Shown here one piece after another: positions 12,801 through 27,800 of a stretch of 64,000 nucleotides of DNA. Every line of letters starts with the position of its first letter. Within the stretch, counting starts at the first letter, position 1. Location of the stretch: positions 18,014,153-18,078,152 of the forward strand of contig NC_134028.1 of the NCBI RefSeq assembly GCF_964204645.1. The letters run 5' to 3'. Source of the stretch: Tubulanus polymorphus (lineage: Eukaryota > Nemertea > Palaeonemertea > Tubulaniformes > Tubulanidae). The notes under the pieces were generated by a model. It ran no database searches. It saw only the letters and a program-made list of their open reading frames with translations, and was not told where the DNA came from. The translations under genes and the position numbers were made by a program.

Positions 12801-15800
12801 CATCCCTAGGGTAGTTCGAACGAATCCCCTTTTCTGAATCTTCAAACGTCGACGATTTGGTCTGCATTTGGTCTGCATTTGCTGAATTAGCTAAAACAAA
12901 ATCGATACATTCAAAGTAAATGGGAACCAGTCTACCTATTGTATTTGTTTATGTTGTGTATAGAATGTGAGTTTAAATTTCACAGTCTTGTATTTCAATT
13001 GTTTGATTCGAGATATTTCTGAAAAGGTTTCTGAAAACAATATGATATAAATTTGCTGTTCAATTTAATCATCGGTGTCGACTTGACTACATTACATTGA
13101 AAATCAAAACCTTCCAAAATACGCCTCTCTGTGTTCAGTATGCATTAAGGATGCACAAAGGACAGCAAGCGAGGAATAAGCGCTGGTCTCTCAATAGTAA
13201 AAGCTGCCGACAGGAAAATTGGTCCGTGATCTGATGGCCTCATATTGCACCAGAACGCGTCTTGCACCAAATTTTCAAAAACCCTCTTTTCTTTCCCTCA
13301 TAACGAACTCCCCCAAAAGAAATCCAGGGGATGCTCATGGGTACCGTAGGCTTTGATGGACCACAGCAGTAATTCTCAATGTTATGAACGCCCATTCACA
13401 TTATCAAGAGGCCCTCCATGAATTCATGAGGAATAAACTATACACACCAATTGCTGCTACTCACCTTAGACTTCATATGGATACCATACAAAGCTGCCAT
13501 GACACAATCAATGATCAACGCAGTTGAAAAAGGCGCTACATAAAGGCGCATGGACGGTGTATTCATGCCCGTAATCATTTATTTTAACTGCTAAATCGGC
13601 GTGATGTCATTTACTGTATCTAAATATATTTATCATGATAATTATAATATTCTAAAGACAAATGAATTTCTGTGGACCTTTTTCATTAAGGCGTACGTTC
13701 ATTAAAGTGAAAATTAATCATCCGAATGATGATTTCAGATAATACTAATTTCAAACAGGTTTCTGCCTAACTGGTTCATATATCGCACTGAGAAGCGTCA
13801 TCTAAATAATTCGCATAAGTCCATAACATATGACTTATTTCCAAGAAGCGCAACCTGGGTCAACAATATGCTGGATATGTGGATCCAGCTACATAGGCTA
13901 CAGGGGCTACCACGTAAAAAGTAGTGATGTTCCAAAATGGCTACCCAACCGAAGACATGGTTCTTTCAAAGTCCTCTGGTGGCAGTTGAATGAACTAGTC
14001 TGTCGCACATGCTCTCCTTTTGCGTTTTGATCCATAATTTCGTTAATACTAGGTTGATCTACCTTAATGCATCAATTTGTTCAGTGAGGAATTTGCATTC
14101 AGAAGTAAACATCGATTTTTAACAGATTTTTTAAGTTGTTTCTGTTTTCATTTATCAGTGACAGGTTTACATATTGCAGATATGTTTGGACTATAACAAC
14201 TTTGAAAACCAACGTATACTCAATGAACATTAATTTACTTCAATCCCAAAGAGGGAATTATAGGTAACACAATTATTGCATTGTCAGGATTCAAACATGA
14301 TGTGGCGTCAACTGCGTCGACGTCTTTGAATGTTGAGTTCATCTGCCAAACGGAAGATATACTGGTGGTACAAAATGGCGGTGATAGATGAAACAGAAAC
14401 GAGAAATAACGGATCGGGACTTATATCAGTCCGATTACATGATTTGCCAAAACAAAATGGCAGCTTTTTGAATCGCTCATATATGCATCAGATAGCGAGA
14501 ATTGACCTGTCCGGATTATTGTGAGTCCGAATCCGTGATTTACGGTTGAGTTGACACTCAAGGTCCTCCGGTAATTTTAGGCTTTTCGAGGTGCACTATT
14601 ATCAATGGATGACAATTCTTTGCATTATTCTTGTCACTGTTTAGACCCGGTAATTACGCGGGATTAATTCATAGTAAATTACTATATGCAAATACGAAAT
14701 GGTCAGGCACCGAGTCATATTTCTGACAGAATTGAAAATTTTGTTTATAAGCTGTTAGTAGTTGAATCTGAGAGAAACATTTTATGAAAATTTTTGGCTG
14801 GAAAGTGGAAAATTTATAATAATAATCATCAACAGAATTACAAGAGGGTTTCTGCGAAAGCAGCAGAAACCCTAATTAAATTGTTTCAATACTGGGCTAG
14901 GAAGACAATTGTTTATAAGTTGGGCATCAATCAGTGATTACCACATTAATGTAATTCAGTATGTGGATATCGCTCAATATATCTTAATTCAGTATCGAAA
15001 GGGCTGATAATACCCAATACAGCAGGAATGGACCAAGGAATGTACGGTGAAACAATGGTAACATCTCACGTGTCCTATGGCCAAGGTAAAAACTTTTAGA
15101 AATAGAACATTCACGAAAATCTACTTTACCTGTTCCTGTTTGTTGGGTAACATTTTTATCCTGTGCTTGAACTTGTAAATAAACTTCAACTGCTTTATCG
15201 TAGTTCAACCGACTATTTGTGGAAATCTGTCCTGTTATGTCATCAATTTTAAACAGATTCTACAACAGAGAGCAATTTTCTTTCAATCTGACAGGCACAT
15301 GTAATATCCTTTTACCTGAGCAGAGCTTGCTTTGAGCATACCTTGTAATCATAGCTGTTTGGATCAACCAAATCTCCACCTTTATTGTATGCACTTGTTG
15401 GCTCAATTGAATAACGTATGACAGCTCCAGAATCAAGATCTTTAGCGGTCACATTAATCAGGTTTGTGTTAACCGTGGCGTCTGAAAGCAGAGTAAATAT
15501 ACATGGAAGCAAAGCAGTAATAATGAGGTCTGCCTAAATCGTTAAAATGCCTGAACTAAGAAGTATACTACTGTAAAAACTGGCATATAAGTAAGTGTAC
15601 ACGCCTTATAAGTCCAGGTCGATGTTGAGACCTAAAACTTCTGATTTTAACTTATAACAAGTATCAGTAATTGTTTTATTGAAAGTTGGTTTTGATTGAT
15701 GATATATTCCTTCACAGGTAAGCCAGTCAGATGGCCATACATCTAATGTTAAGTTGTGTAAATGGAAGAAATTTCTTCTGACACAATAAAATGCAATATC

Positions 15801-18800
15801 TGGTTTAATACATCATTTATGATACTTTTACACTTAAAAACAAAAATCATACATACTTTTAGATTTACTTGCAAAGAAAGATGACATAACAAGAATTGCA
15901 ATCGAAAAAAAATTCATAATAAGCCTATGGACTTTCTTAAATTTAAATGATGGTGCATGTTTTATTCATACTATCAAAAATAATGTCGGTAAGTATCCTT
16001 CTTACCATGACCACCAGATACAGTCCCCATGACAGGCTAAATAAGTTGGTTAATAAAGCAGTCCATGGGGTACAAGTTTTGCATCCACGCATCAACAGTT
16101 GTTTTGAAGCTGTTCACAGGCTGAATAGGGACGTATAGAAGTGAAAGCGAATCATCCAGCCTATGAATGCTTTTATGGTTCACTGGTACAATCGTTATCA
16201 CAAATGCTCCCTTTCAAGTCAAGTAGACTGTCAACACCCTAACCCCCTATTTTTCACTGGATTTACACTGATCTGGAGAACGATCTTTTTGAACGGAAAG
16301 GTCATATTTTCGACTTTGGTTGGAGAATTATGATCCCCATAACCATCTATTCATTTCCTATTATTCCCTATAGCTGACAAGATCTTAAAAATTTGTCACA
16401 AAAATTTTACTCACTTTCATAAATGCGCACCCTGACAACCGACTTTTCAAAGTACGGATTTTTATTGTTTACATCCAGAATGTTGATAGTAACTTTAGCT
16501 GTTGCACTAAGTTGTGGTTGACCTGCATCAGAACCAATCACCTATGTATAGAAATTACAACATGAGGTATCATTGACCGACATGGTTGCTGAACTTAAGC
16601 CTAGTATACATTGACACTGCGATTGGAGAAAACTAGTTGCCAGTGAGCTTACGACTAGTTAGTGTCCATCTATCTCCAGTTCTAGCCAGTTGCTTATGAA
16701 CTACTTTTGAGCAACTAGTTGTTATACCAGTTGATAGCTTCATAATCAACAACACATGGTAGCAACTGACTAAAACAAAGCAACTTGTCACGTGACTTGA
16801 GATGCCCTCAAGAACATTTGCTAGATTACATATCTCAGTTGCTGTGTATCTATGCACTATGGACCTAGAGACCGGCTTTCATTTGATTTTTCGATGTGCA
16901 AGGGGTACTGGCTCACTAGCAACTAGTTGTCTCCAGTCGTTTGTCGATGTACACTAAGCTTAAGGAAAGTCAACTTAGCTACTTACAGTGAGGATATATT
17001 GCTTCCTTGAATCATAATCAAATGTAGCTTCATTTGCAGTGCGAATTTCCCCTGACTTCTGATCTATAACAAATTTCCCTAACGAGCCCGATTCAATACG
17101 GTAGCTGACATCACCATTAGAAGACCGAGGAGGATCTAAATCTGTAGCAGTTACATTTAAAATAAATGTTTTCCCAGGAGTGTTTTCTGAGATATCCTTC
17201 ACATAGACATTCGATGGAATAAAATTTGGTCGATGATCATTGACATCCTGGAAGAAAGTCAGTAAATTCAATGACAGTAGAATACGTTATCCAATGGAAA
17301 CCTTTTCAACTTATAGGAACTTATTTCAATTGAAAATAAATATCACATCACAGACTTCTTAATTAATGCTTGACAGAGGCTGCCACCATTCCATTAATAA
17401 CAAGAACAGACTGTCAAATTCCTCATCATGAACAAGAAAGAAATTCTAAAAATGGGCTTGCTGACATGGTTGTACTGAAAGCTGGCTTGGTTTTGTAGCC
17501 CATGAAAATTGGGATGAAATAGGAACCAAGTCTTTTCAAGGTTACACGTTCAGGGACTTTCGTATATGCACAAACAAGAGTCCCATGGGCCTTGAAGGAT
17601 TGGCAGATTATACTGTGGTAAGGTAATCAAGTGGTTACTGTTCAATGATGATGTTGGTTGGGAGGACCACAAACCAAACTTAAGGTCAATATTTGTCTTA
17701 ATGTACGATTTTCATTTATGCTGAAAATGAATTTCATTTTCTGCCTCATTAATGTGATCCTGTTGAAGACCAAACTTATTACGATGTTTTCCAGCATGTC
17801 CCAGCTAAGATATTAATATCAATCAAGATTTGGATTATACAGAAGTCTATTATACAATTTCGGCACTTTCGTCTACAAGATTCTTATGAACGATGTACAA
17901 CTGTAAGGGTCATTTTGACAGACTGTGGTTTTTCTTTATACTATTAGGCCCTAATACTTATTTTCAGAGCCCATGTGTGATTAGAGAAAAACACTCACAA
18001 GTGCCCATCATTTTTTACTATAAAGTAGGAAAATCAGTTGTAACTTTGAAGCTTCATAGAGGGAAAACTATAAGCGATATAGCTTAATGGTAATTGAAAA
18101 GTTTGTAGCGTATGACCCTTAGAAAATCTTCGTTTGGAAATTATTTTGTACCAAAGGAAGAAAGTTTCATATGTGATAATGGACGTCGCTAAAGTGAATG
18201 TCCATAATAATTTATCAACAGTTGCAGCCCCTAGGCTGTTTTCCCCTGATGGCCATAATTTGAATCGGTCAACAATTGCGGCCTCTAGTATTTTGAATCG
18301 AATCGACTCGATTTTAAATAGGGTTCTGGCCCAAGTGATACCCTACTTGTGTACCAAGTTTGAAATTAATCAGTCAACAATTGCGGCCTCTTGGCTATTA
18401 ACGTAATTTTTCATCTCGGCCCCCGGGTGGCCATTATTCGAATCGAATCGAGACAATTTTAAATAGGATTCGAGGCCAGGTGATACCCTACTTGTGTACC
18501 AAGTTTGAAATGAATCGGTCACCAATTGCAGCCTCTAGGCTGTTAACGTCGCTTTTCATGTTGGCCCCCTGGTGGCCATAATTTGAATCGATTGGGTTCT
18601 GGCCCAAGTGATTTCCTACTTGTGTACCAAGTTTGAAAACAATTGGTCAAAAATTGCGGCATCTAGGCTGTTAACATCATTTTTCACGTCAGCCCCCTCG
18701 TGGCCATAATTTGAATCAAATCGACCCAATTTTAAATAGGGTTCTGGCTCAGGTGATGTCCAACTTGTCTACCAAGTTTGAAATGAAGCGGTCACCAATT

Positions 18801-21800
18801 GTCACTCTAGGCTTTCGACCCGATTTTAAATAGGGTTAATCATCCAAGTGATACCCCACTTGTGTACCAAGTTTGAAATGAATCGGTCAACAATTGTGGC
18901 CTCTAGGCTGTTAACATCGTTTTTCATGTCTGCCCCCTGGTGGCCATAATTTGAATCGATTGGGTACTGGCCCAAGTGAATTTTGAAAACAATTGGTCAA
19001 CAATTGAGGCCTCTAGGCTGTTAACGTCACTTGCGGCGGCGTACAGGGGTAAATCTATATGCCCCCTCTCAACTAAAGTTGAGCCGGGGCCTAAAAATGT
19101 TTATCATCATCATAATCCAAAAGTGATACAGCGTTAGAAGTACAAACCTGAACATTAATGATAACTTGACATGTGTCAGACTTCGGTTCAGCATCGCTGA
19201 CTTTTATCGTCAAATGATACCTACAAAAAATGTTCCTAATGTATCTGTAGCAAATTTGCATGTGGCATATAAAGGTTTCACAGATATCTTATATTGTGGT
19301 AAGACATAGTCACAAATAAGGCTCGAGCCCAATTATTCAAATTCATGCATATGCCAGTTTGATTAGTTTAGGAATCAGCCGTTGTAGATGAACATTGTCA
19401 GGACATTATTGATCTTAGCGCATTTTCCTGGCACAGATCATTCAAAACCTACTGAGAATACATGTAACAAAAATTGGTGATATTTTTAAGTCAGATTAAT
19501 GTAGCCTATCTTCTAAATTGTTGTTCCCATCAGCTCCATTTTAAGAGGGTTTGACTATACTTTAAGAATTAAAGTTTACGAAAAAACTTTCTAAAGATGT
19601 AAAAAGGGTTTAACTAGGATAGCATGTATAGACAAAAGCGCAACTTTTTAATCTCAGACTTATACTTACACTCCTAGTCCACCTGGGGTACTCTCAAAAT
19701 CAATTGGAAGTTTAGCAGATATCAGGCCAGATGTTTCAGAAATCTGGAATAGATTTTTTCCATTACCACCATCTATAGTGTAACGAATGCGATTGTTGCC
19801 ATCTCTTTCACTATCTAAGTCAACTGCCTAAAAAATAAAAAAGTTTATGATATTAAGCAGCTACAGATATATTAACATATTTCATCTTTAGCTAATCTTA
19901 CATTGGCAGCTCTTAATTGCCAATAAATAAAACCTCACTTCAGTGGATAAAAGGAACTACTCAGAGCACTGTACATCATCAAAATCAAGTGTCGCCCAAA
20001 TAGCTTTTGTTTTTGACGATAAGTCAAGTCACATTTATATACACAATAATTATTCCGGTTCAACTCCATAATAGTTCAATATAGTTCCATTGTGGAGGAT
20101 TTTCTTTAATGAAGTGAGTGGTTCGGTTTCAAATTGCCGACCAATTCCACTTTCCAACAATTCCGATTTTAAATTGCCGACCAATTCTACTTGTCCACAA
20201 TTCCGATGATTTTGAATTGTTGAAGGGAAGATAACCTTTCAAGCAGAGACACAGCCCCTCGATCCCACCCTCCACTTTGTAACTATAAAGGGTAATCCAC
20301 GCACACCACACAGCCCCTCAATCCCAGCCACTTTAAATGAGGGTAATCCAGGCAAACACCCAGCCCCTCGATCCCAGCCACTTTATATAAGGGTAATCCA
20401 TGGACACACACACAGCCCCTCGATCCCAGCCACTTCATATAAGGGTAATCTAATTTTAGTTGTTATGAGTTGTGAATTACTGAAATATATCGGGTCTATG
20501 TGCTGAATTCAAGTCAGCACAAACTTCTAGTTTCATGTTAATATTCATGTGGTATTCAAAGTTTTACCCCCATTTATCTCAAAAGAGCAGCTTTATTGCA
20601 TAGTACATTCATCAACATGTGGTTTATGTCTCTTAAAGGTGTGGGTAACTGTACTGATCGTCTTAGTAGTCGTGTTAATCTTGCCAGCTACTGTGCCGAT
20701 TGAAGGTTAAAAAATTGGTCATATCTTGATCATATTTAAATGATTACAGTTCTGATGAAAATAATGATAATACCAATGCTTCACCATGAATTTGGTTAGC
20801 ATTGAATAGTAAAAACCCAATAAAACTTTCACTATGTGTGTGTACAGTCCATGTTGTATTCACAGCTATATAGTCTGTATGACGTCACACGCATGGCAAA
20901 TAGGCAGTGCGCATTCAGAAAATTCGCACACCACCAGTTATTCATTTTTCAAACCCATGTATTTATTCAAGTTCAGTGTTTACTAAAAATAACATTTTTT
21001 ATTGGTTTATGGGCAAGTTATCTATTGATTGAGATCATAATAAAAATTTTTACGAATAGGCTACACTTAATCTTTAACTCTTAGCTTGGCGCAGGTGACT
21101 GTAGTCGACACACTGGGGAACTGCCGCAGGCGACTGTAGTTGACAGCCCGACCTATCGCCCATTTTAAGTTTGTTTTTATGTCACAAGCGCCTCGCAGCA
21201 CATGGAGCGGTAGTTCTTAACGCACGGCAACTGCCGATACTCGAGAATCTTAACGCCGAAGTAATTTCAAATTCTGACATTTTGAAGAATTTTTACCTCA
21301 AAAACGCCTCATAAATTTGAAATTTTTGGATTTTGATAAAGATTCATACAATTAGACTGTAATAAGAAGCATAATGAAGGTTTTAATAATGGATATAGTA
21401 ATCTACAGTGTCTTTATTTATGAATATTCACAATGTAACACAAAATTGTGAGTATTCTGGCTATCTAGGGGGGTCTTTTTATTGTTATAATTTATTTTCT
21501 GAAAATTATAGCAATTTATAACAAATAATATACAATTCATAAATCATGATGTTTTTTACACAAATCATGTATAAATCAAAATAATTTATCATAGAGGAAG
21601 ATATAACAAGAAAATTAATTTTAGAAAATTATTTGACGCCTGGGAAAAAAATGTAGAATTTCTGGGCTAAGCTAATGTGGAATTGCAAATTTGAAATCAA
21701 AGTTTTAAGAAATTTGGGGAATGATGAGATTTGGCGATTGGATAGATGATACAGGTCTTCGACTCTAGTAGTGGTTTAAATTTTTTTATTGAAAATTCTC

Positions 21801-24800
21801 AATAATTGATCGCGAACTTGCGACCGACTTCATTTACTTATGCCTCTAAGCTGGTCTGCAACTTCATTGCCTCCATGGATGAAGAAAGAGCTCTTCTGAT
21901 GTCTGCTTCATTATGACTTCGAGCATATCGTGTGGCCTAGCCAGCCGGCCCGGTCCCGGGCCACGCGTTTGGCTGTCACTCGATTTCCTAGAGTCTTGAG
22001 TCTGGGTGGGTTGAAGTAGACATTGTCATTTAAAATAACATGCTTATGTTGTTCTGTATGAATTACCCGTGTGTCATGTATGTTGTATTAATTTATTTTA
22101 AAATTTGTATTTATTGAATTTGGGAATTTTATCCCGGAATTTCAATGTAATAAGGATCAATAAAGAATTGAATTGAATTGTCACCTAATACACATGCCAT
22201 CAGAGGACACGGAGCCGTATATGACAGCTATGCTATTATAAATTGCTAATCTCACGAAACTTGCATACTCCTAATATCAAACATATTTTCACAAACGATT
22301 GAATATTGAAATTATATGTTTACACATTTTCATATTAACCGCTTGTAGCCGCTGTGAAATTTACGCCGGCCCTACACACATCGTAGATAGCTTCGTCATT
22401 CCACCGGCATGCCCACGTCAGGGTCTGACTTTTATATCAGACTTCCGCATCGTGTATACATCCGCCATTTAACCGAATAATCCGATTTACTTATCATTTC
22501 TATTTATGCCTGCCGCTTCTGATATAATCATACATCCTTTACTATTACAATACGTCTTCTAATGATATTCAATGCAATATAACATTTCGACGTTCAAATA
22601 TAGGTCATTATATAATCACAGGAAGCCATTCTACATCAATGTCAATAATATTTTGCCAGATAGCTTGTTTGTGTACACATAAACCTGTGACGCTTTGCAC
22701 ATCGATTTACGGCTGTCGTTTGTAAAATGACGCTGAATGGTTAGCATTGTTTAGGTTTCATAATGGTAACGTTTTATAAGGCGTCAAAAAAAGCATAGGT
22801 TGTAGGATATACCACCCCAAAAAAGATTACATTAGAACTAGGGGTCCAGGGACACCATGCCCACTTGGGAAGTGGTTTCAAATGCTTAACAATCTAACAA
22901 TTTCAATATTCAATGCCCCCTGGTGACCATTTACAAAAACCAATGACCTTAAAACTCACCACAATCATAGAACATGTCAGCAGCTACGATTTTGTAATTG
23001 ATTGTGATAACAAAATATGCCTCCTAACCAATTTAATATGGAAATACTAAGTCATTCTACTATTCGATGCCCCTGGTGACCATATTCAAAACCCAGTGAC
23101 CTCGAAACTCACCACAATCATAGAACATGTCATGAACTACAAATTTGCAATTGATCATGGTAACAAAATATGCCTAGGTACCAATATAATAAGGAAATAC
23201 TAAGTTATTCTACTATTCAACGCCCCCTGGTGACCATATAGAAAAACTTATGTCCTTAAAACTCGCAACAATCATAGATGATGTCATGAGCTACAACTTT
23301 CCAATTGATTGTGGTTACAAAATATTCATAGGTACGAATATAATAAAGAAATGCTAAGATATTGTATTATTCAACGCCTCCTGGTGGCCATGTACGAAAT
23401 CCAATTACCTTGAAACTCACCACAATCATAGAATACGTTATGAGCTACAACTTTCTAATTGATTGTGGTAGCAAAATACGCTTAGCAGGGATGATAACAG
23501 ACCATTATTGAAAAGGCGGAAACGAGCGCCGTAGGCGCGAAGTAATTACGGGGGGTCTGGGGGCCCTCCCCCAGAAAATTTTTGATTTTCACATCATCTC
23601 AGATCGTTTTTCAGCAGTTTTCCGATTGAAATTTCACTCAGCAAAGCCAAAAAATCAAACAACATCGTCCATGTTTTACACAACACACTGCTAGTTCCAA
23701 GACGGCAGGGACATAATTGATGCAGAGACAACTATAATGTAACTAGTAGGTTCGAATCCCACATTGATCAATCTTCTTGAAAGCGACGATCACTTGCCCA
23801 CGCAATAGATAATTGAATTAGACTTTATTTTCCAGCATGCATCATTAAAGCACTAATTTTTAATAAACTGATATCACAACAAGCTAGATTTCCATAAAAA
23901 AAACTTAAATAGAACAGTGGGTTATCTTATGAATTTTCTAACGAAGTAAGGTTTGGAAAAATATTCTATAAAACACATGTACACATCATTACCAATCTAA
24001 ACATACTACATGTACATAGTCAGTACAGTCAGTCGGCATCATTTTATTTAACAAAACACATAAATGTTTTTCCAATAGTGGACAAGCCAGAGATTACTTC
24101 TTTTTTAATAGTCTTACAAGTTCCATCTGCTTATGTCTTTTAGCTTGTCGTTGTTTTGCACGCATAGCAGATACATGTGCCTCTCGGGCTTTCTTTGCAG
24201 CTGAGATGCACTGTTCGCGGGCTTTGCGTTTTGAAACTTTCTTAACCTCTTTAGCCTGAAGTTCCTCCATACGAGCCGCTTTCTTATCTTTTTCACCCTG
24301 CAATTCATCCTTGTATCGTTTAGCTGCAGTGTTCATATTTTTAACGAGATTTGGACACACAGGGTCATGAAGAATATCTTCTCTTTTGAAAAAGTCTACA
24401 GCTGACGTTTTGCCTAATCCGTATTTCACACTCTGGATTGCGCTGAAAGATTTGACATGAAGTCTATTGGTTGTGCTGTTCAGAATTTCGCCCATAATGC
24501 TAAACGAGCTCTCGACAACTGGGCAACTGAAACAGCTAAGTAAAGCAAATACCATGCGACAGAGGTATGGATATTTGCCCAAATCATGTACAGCAGCCCA
24601 CCAGGAATCGATTCTAACTTGCTTTCCATCTTTATCAACTGCTGCTGGCAGACTGGAATCCGAGTGGAATTTATGCACTTCTAATTTATAACAGTTGATC
24701 TCCGTTTCATTAGCCAGAACATTGACGACTAATTGTGGGAGTTTTTTCATATATTTCAGTGCCGTTTCATGTCGCTGGCATTTTGGGTCTATTGCCGAGA

Positions 24801-27800
24801 TATACCGGAGAAGTTTATTGTCGATAGGCATTTTTTTAGCGAGGTACTGGGCGGTATTGAGATAGGCCCTCTCGACACGATCATGAAAGTCTTTGACAAA
24901 CTGGGATGATTTATTTTCCCCCGCAATTATTTGGGATGCAGATTCGCCTATGAACATCTCAGTGGTTGGCAGGAGGTTTTCTGAGATTATCAGAGAAGAC
25001 AACTTTCGATCCGATTCAGGAATTGCAGATGGTTTAACACAAAGGGAAATGAAATCCCTGAATAATTGACATTGCTCATCATTGAGCTTGTGGACACATG
25101 GCTCTTCAACAGTTTGGAATAAGAGTACATATCTTTTTAGAACTGGCAATACCGCCGTGTAAAAATGCACATAAAGCTTAAGCTTTTTACGCTGAATGAT
25201 GAGTTTATCGATAATTCGTAGCTTTCTTTCTTTTCCTTCCGCTGTCAGATTTTTCCATTTGGCGGCAGCAGCAACATAGATTTTTTTGATCTCATCTTTC
25301 GTGGGTTCAGACAAGTTAAATTTGCGATATATGTCAACACATAGAGCCAAATACACGATTTTGTCTTTCTGTATAAATCCATAGTACAGCAGAGTATATC
25401 CATCGATTTTGCGAATAAGGTCTGACGCCGCATCATGGACCGATAGCCATCGGGTTCCGACGTACCGCTCGGGCATCGAAAACCCAATGCCTAAGAGATC
25501 AAGGATAATTTGGAGCCAGTTTTCTACGTCCTTAGAAAAATGCAAATCACTTGCAATATCGGTTATCAATTTCTCTATGAATCCATCAAATTCTTTTGTG
25601 AAATGTTTCGCGGCGTTGTGAGTGTGATGTATCGAATCACCGTCGATGTCAAGCAAATGCTGGGCCAAATTATCCTTTATTAACTTCTCCAAGCCAGTTT
25701 TACTACCTCTCATGACGTTACAGCTGTCGAGGAGGACAGACATTAATCGGTTATAATCTAAATCACGCTGCTGGAAAACCTCAACCAAAGCACTATAAAC
25801 AGATGCGCTAGTGGTAGAAATAAGATTACATGAGGCCAAATGTCTGACAACAACTTGTCTCTCCTTCTCACTAAAGTAACTGACAAGGATCGACAGAACT
25901 TTTTTTGTGGATTGGCTTGTAGCCTCATCGATGTTTAGTGAATAGAACGTATTTCTGAGTTCATCCGCTAACTGTTCTTCGGTGGTTTGCGCCAGACCCA
26001 GTCGCATCTTATATGAAGCCGCTAAACGACCCATAGACAATTTGCTTAATGCTGCCCGATCCATGGCAAGTGCTTTTGCCAACTCAATCAATTTTGGAGA
26101 CTGAGAAAACGGCAATGAGTTTTCAGCAATATATGAAAGAACTAAAGCCTCCTGGCTTACGACCCGGTCCGATATTGGGACTTTAGGTTTAGCGGTCGTC
26201 GTAACGGCCTGTTGTTCATTATTTGGATTTTGGAATATTGGGCAGATCCCGTAAGATCGACCAACATCGGCTCCCGAACTACCTGAAAGTGAATGCAAAT
26301 TCTAGTTCTTTATTCGGTTTGATTTTACAATTTAAGAAAAACTTGAAAATCGTCTAATTTTATTTACAAATATTAACCTGTGTGGCATGTGAACGTAGGC
26401 CTACTTACCTGGAAGTACGTAATTAGATCTCCGTTCTTTGACGATTTCAACGTGTTTCTGAGTTTTAGCGTGGTTTTCAAGCGCAATTCGACCCTTACTT
26501 CCGTATTTTATTTCTGTTTGGCACCAGAGACAATAAGCTTTCCCCGGTATGTCTATCTTCCTCACGAAGTCAGCGAGAGGAATCCCATCAACCATTTTCT
26601 CCAGCCAATCCCACTTCCATAGGTTTTTTTTAAATTCTTTTTGGTCGATTGTCCTGGGGTCAATCGTCCCAACTCTCTCAACAATTTTCCACATGATTCT
26701 ATATCGCAATTTCACACTACGCACACGTGTTTAAAACACAAGCATGTACTATTAAAAACGACCACCGCTCGGTGAAAAATCAATAATGTAGATACATGTA
26801 TATACATATATCCAGACACGCGCTCGCCAACCGACAGAGAAAACTTTGTTAGTATACAAATGCCGCTAAATGATCGCATTTAAAAATAGATCGGGAAACG
26901 ATTTTATGGTCATGCCAATCTATCCTTACAATGCTGGAAAACCACAGTCATCGTCCTAACCCCCACCCCATTTTTTCAACGGATATGCATTGATCTGAGA
27001 AATGATAAAAATTGATTGAAAAGGCGGAAATCCGCCGATCGGCGGAAAATTATCATCCCTGGCTTAGGTATCAATATAATGTGGAAAAACTTTTTCCCAC
27101 TTACGAATGAGTACTGGTGACACCAAGATGGCCCCCAATTGCGTCATAATTGGCTGATGAAAAATACCTGTCTCAGGTACAAAACATCCCTTTCCAAAGA
27201 ACACCCATCACAAATTTTAATGAAAAATGGCAAACCAGTAGGAAGCTACAGGACTCAGAATTCGGGCCAAAATTAACATTTTTGGGCACTAAAAAGGTCA
27301 TAGGACGGCCATCTTGAGTCCGACCGACCCAATTTTTGTTATGTTGATGGGCCCTGGGGGGATTCACATATATCCGAAAGATCAAGGTAATTGATCAAAG
27401 CGTCTTCAAAATTTCCCTCAAAAAGTTCAAAAATGCGTAAAAAGTCCTGATTTTGGCGAACGACAATGGCTGCCAGTCGGCCATCTTGATTCTGACAGGG
27501 CCAGTTTTTGGGCTGAAGATGTGTCTAGGGTAGATACATGTGTAACCCAAATATCAAGACGTTACCTTGAAGCGTCTTCATAACTTCCCAAAATAACTGG
27601 ATTCCGTCTACGGACGGACGGACGGACGACGGACGAAAAGTGAACGCAATAGCCCACTGAGACTAAAGTCCCAAGTGGGCTAAAAAGAGAAGAAAAACTA
27701 TTCTATATTTTCAAACTTTTTCAATGTATGAAAAATATTCCAATAAAATTAATATGACGTCACATATCAGAGGGTGGCTGAATATTGAGTCTTGAAAACG

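Larger units (their letters stand above)
23486..27061 (-). mobile_element. Apparently intact hAT-superfamily DNA transposon
   Basis: Ends CAGGGATGATAA and its exact complement TTATCATCCCTG. Flanked by GCTTAG on both sides (23480-23485, 27062-27067), a 6-bp duplication. The empty site is known because the host repeat occurs elsewhere uninterrupted. TTGAAAAGGCGGAAA occurs near both ends in direct orientation. It encodes the transposase below on the minus strand. Confidence 0.85.
22838..27683 (+). mobile_element. Family-R Helitron-like element, split by a hAT insertion
   Basis: Starts CTAGGGGTCC-AG-GGAC then GCCCACTTGGGA; ends with hairpin GCCCACT..AGTGGGC and CTAA at 27683. GCCCACTTGGGA occurs near both ends in opposite orientation. 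Four ~153-bp units (CCCCTGG cores near 22915, 23069, 23222, 23376) fill the 5' half. GGAC microsatellite near 27613. About 1.26 kb without the hAT. Confidence 0.6.

Noticed and set aside
13830-14030. 66-codon plus-strand ORF with several Cys and Trp
   Set aside because: No recognisable motif and no exon-like borders; length is within chance for 64 kb.
23747-23760. tRNA gene (GGTTCGAATCCC B box)
   Set aside because: No A box at the right spacing and no acceptor stem; the motif belongs to the hAT arm and recurs in its diverged relative near 59130.
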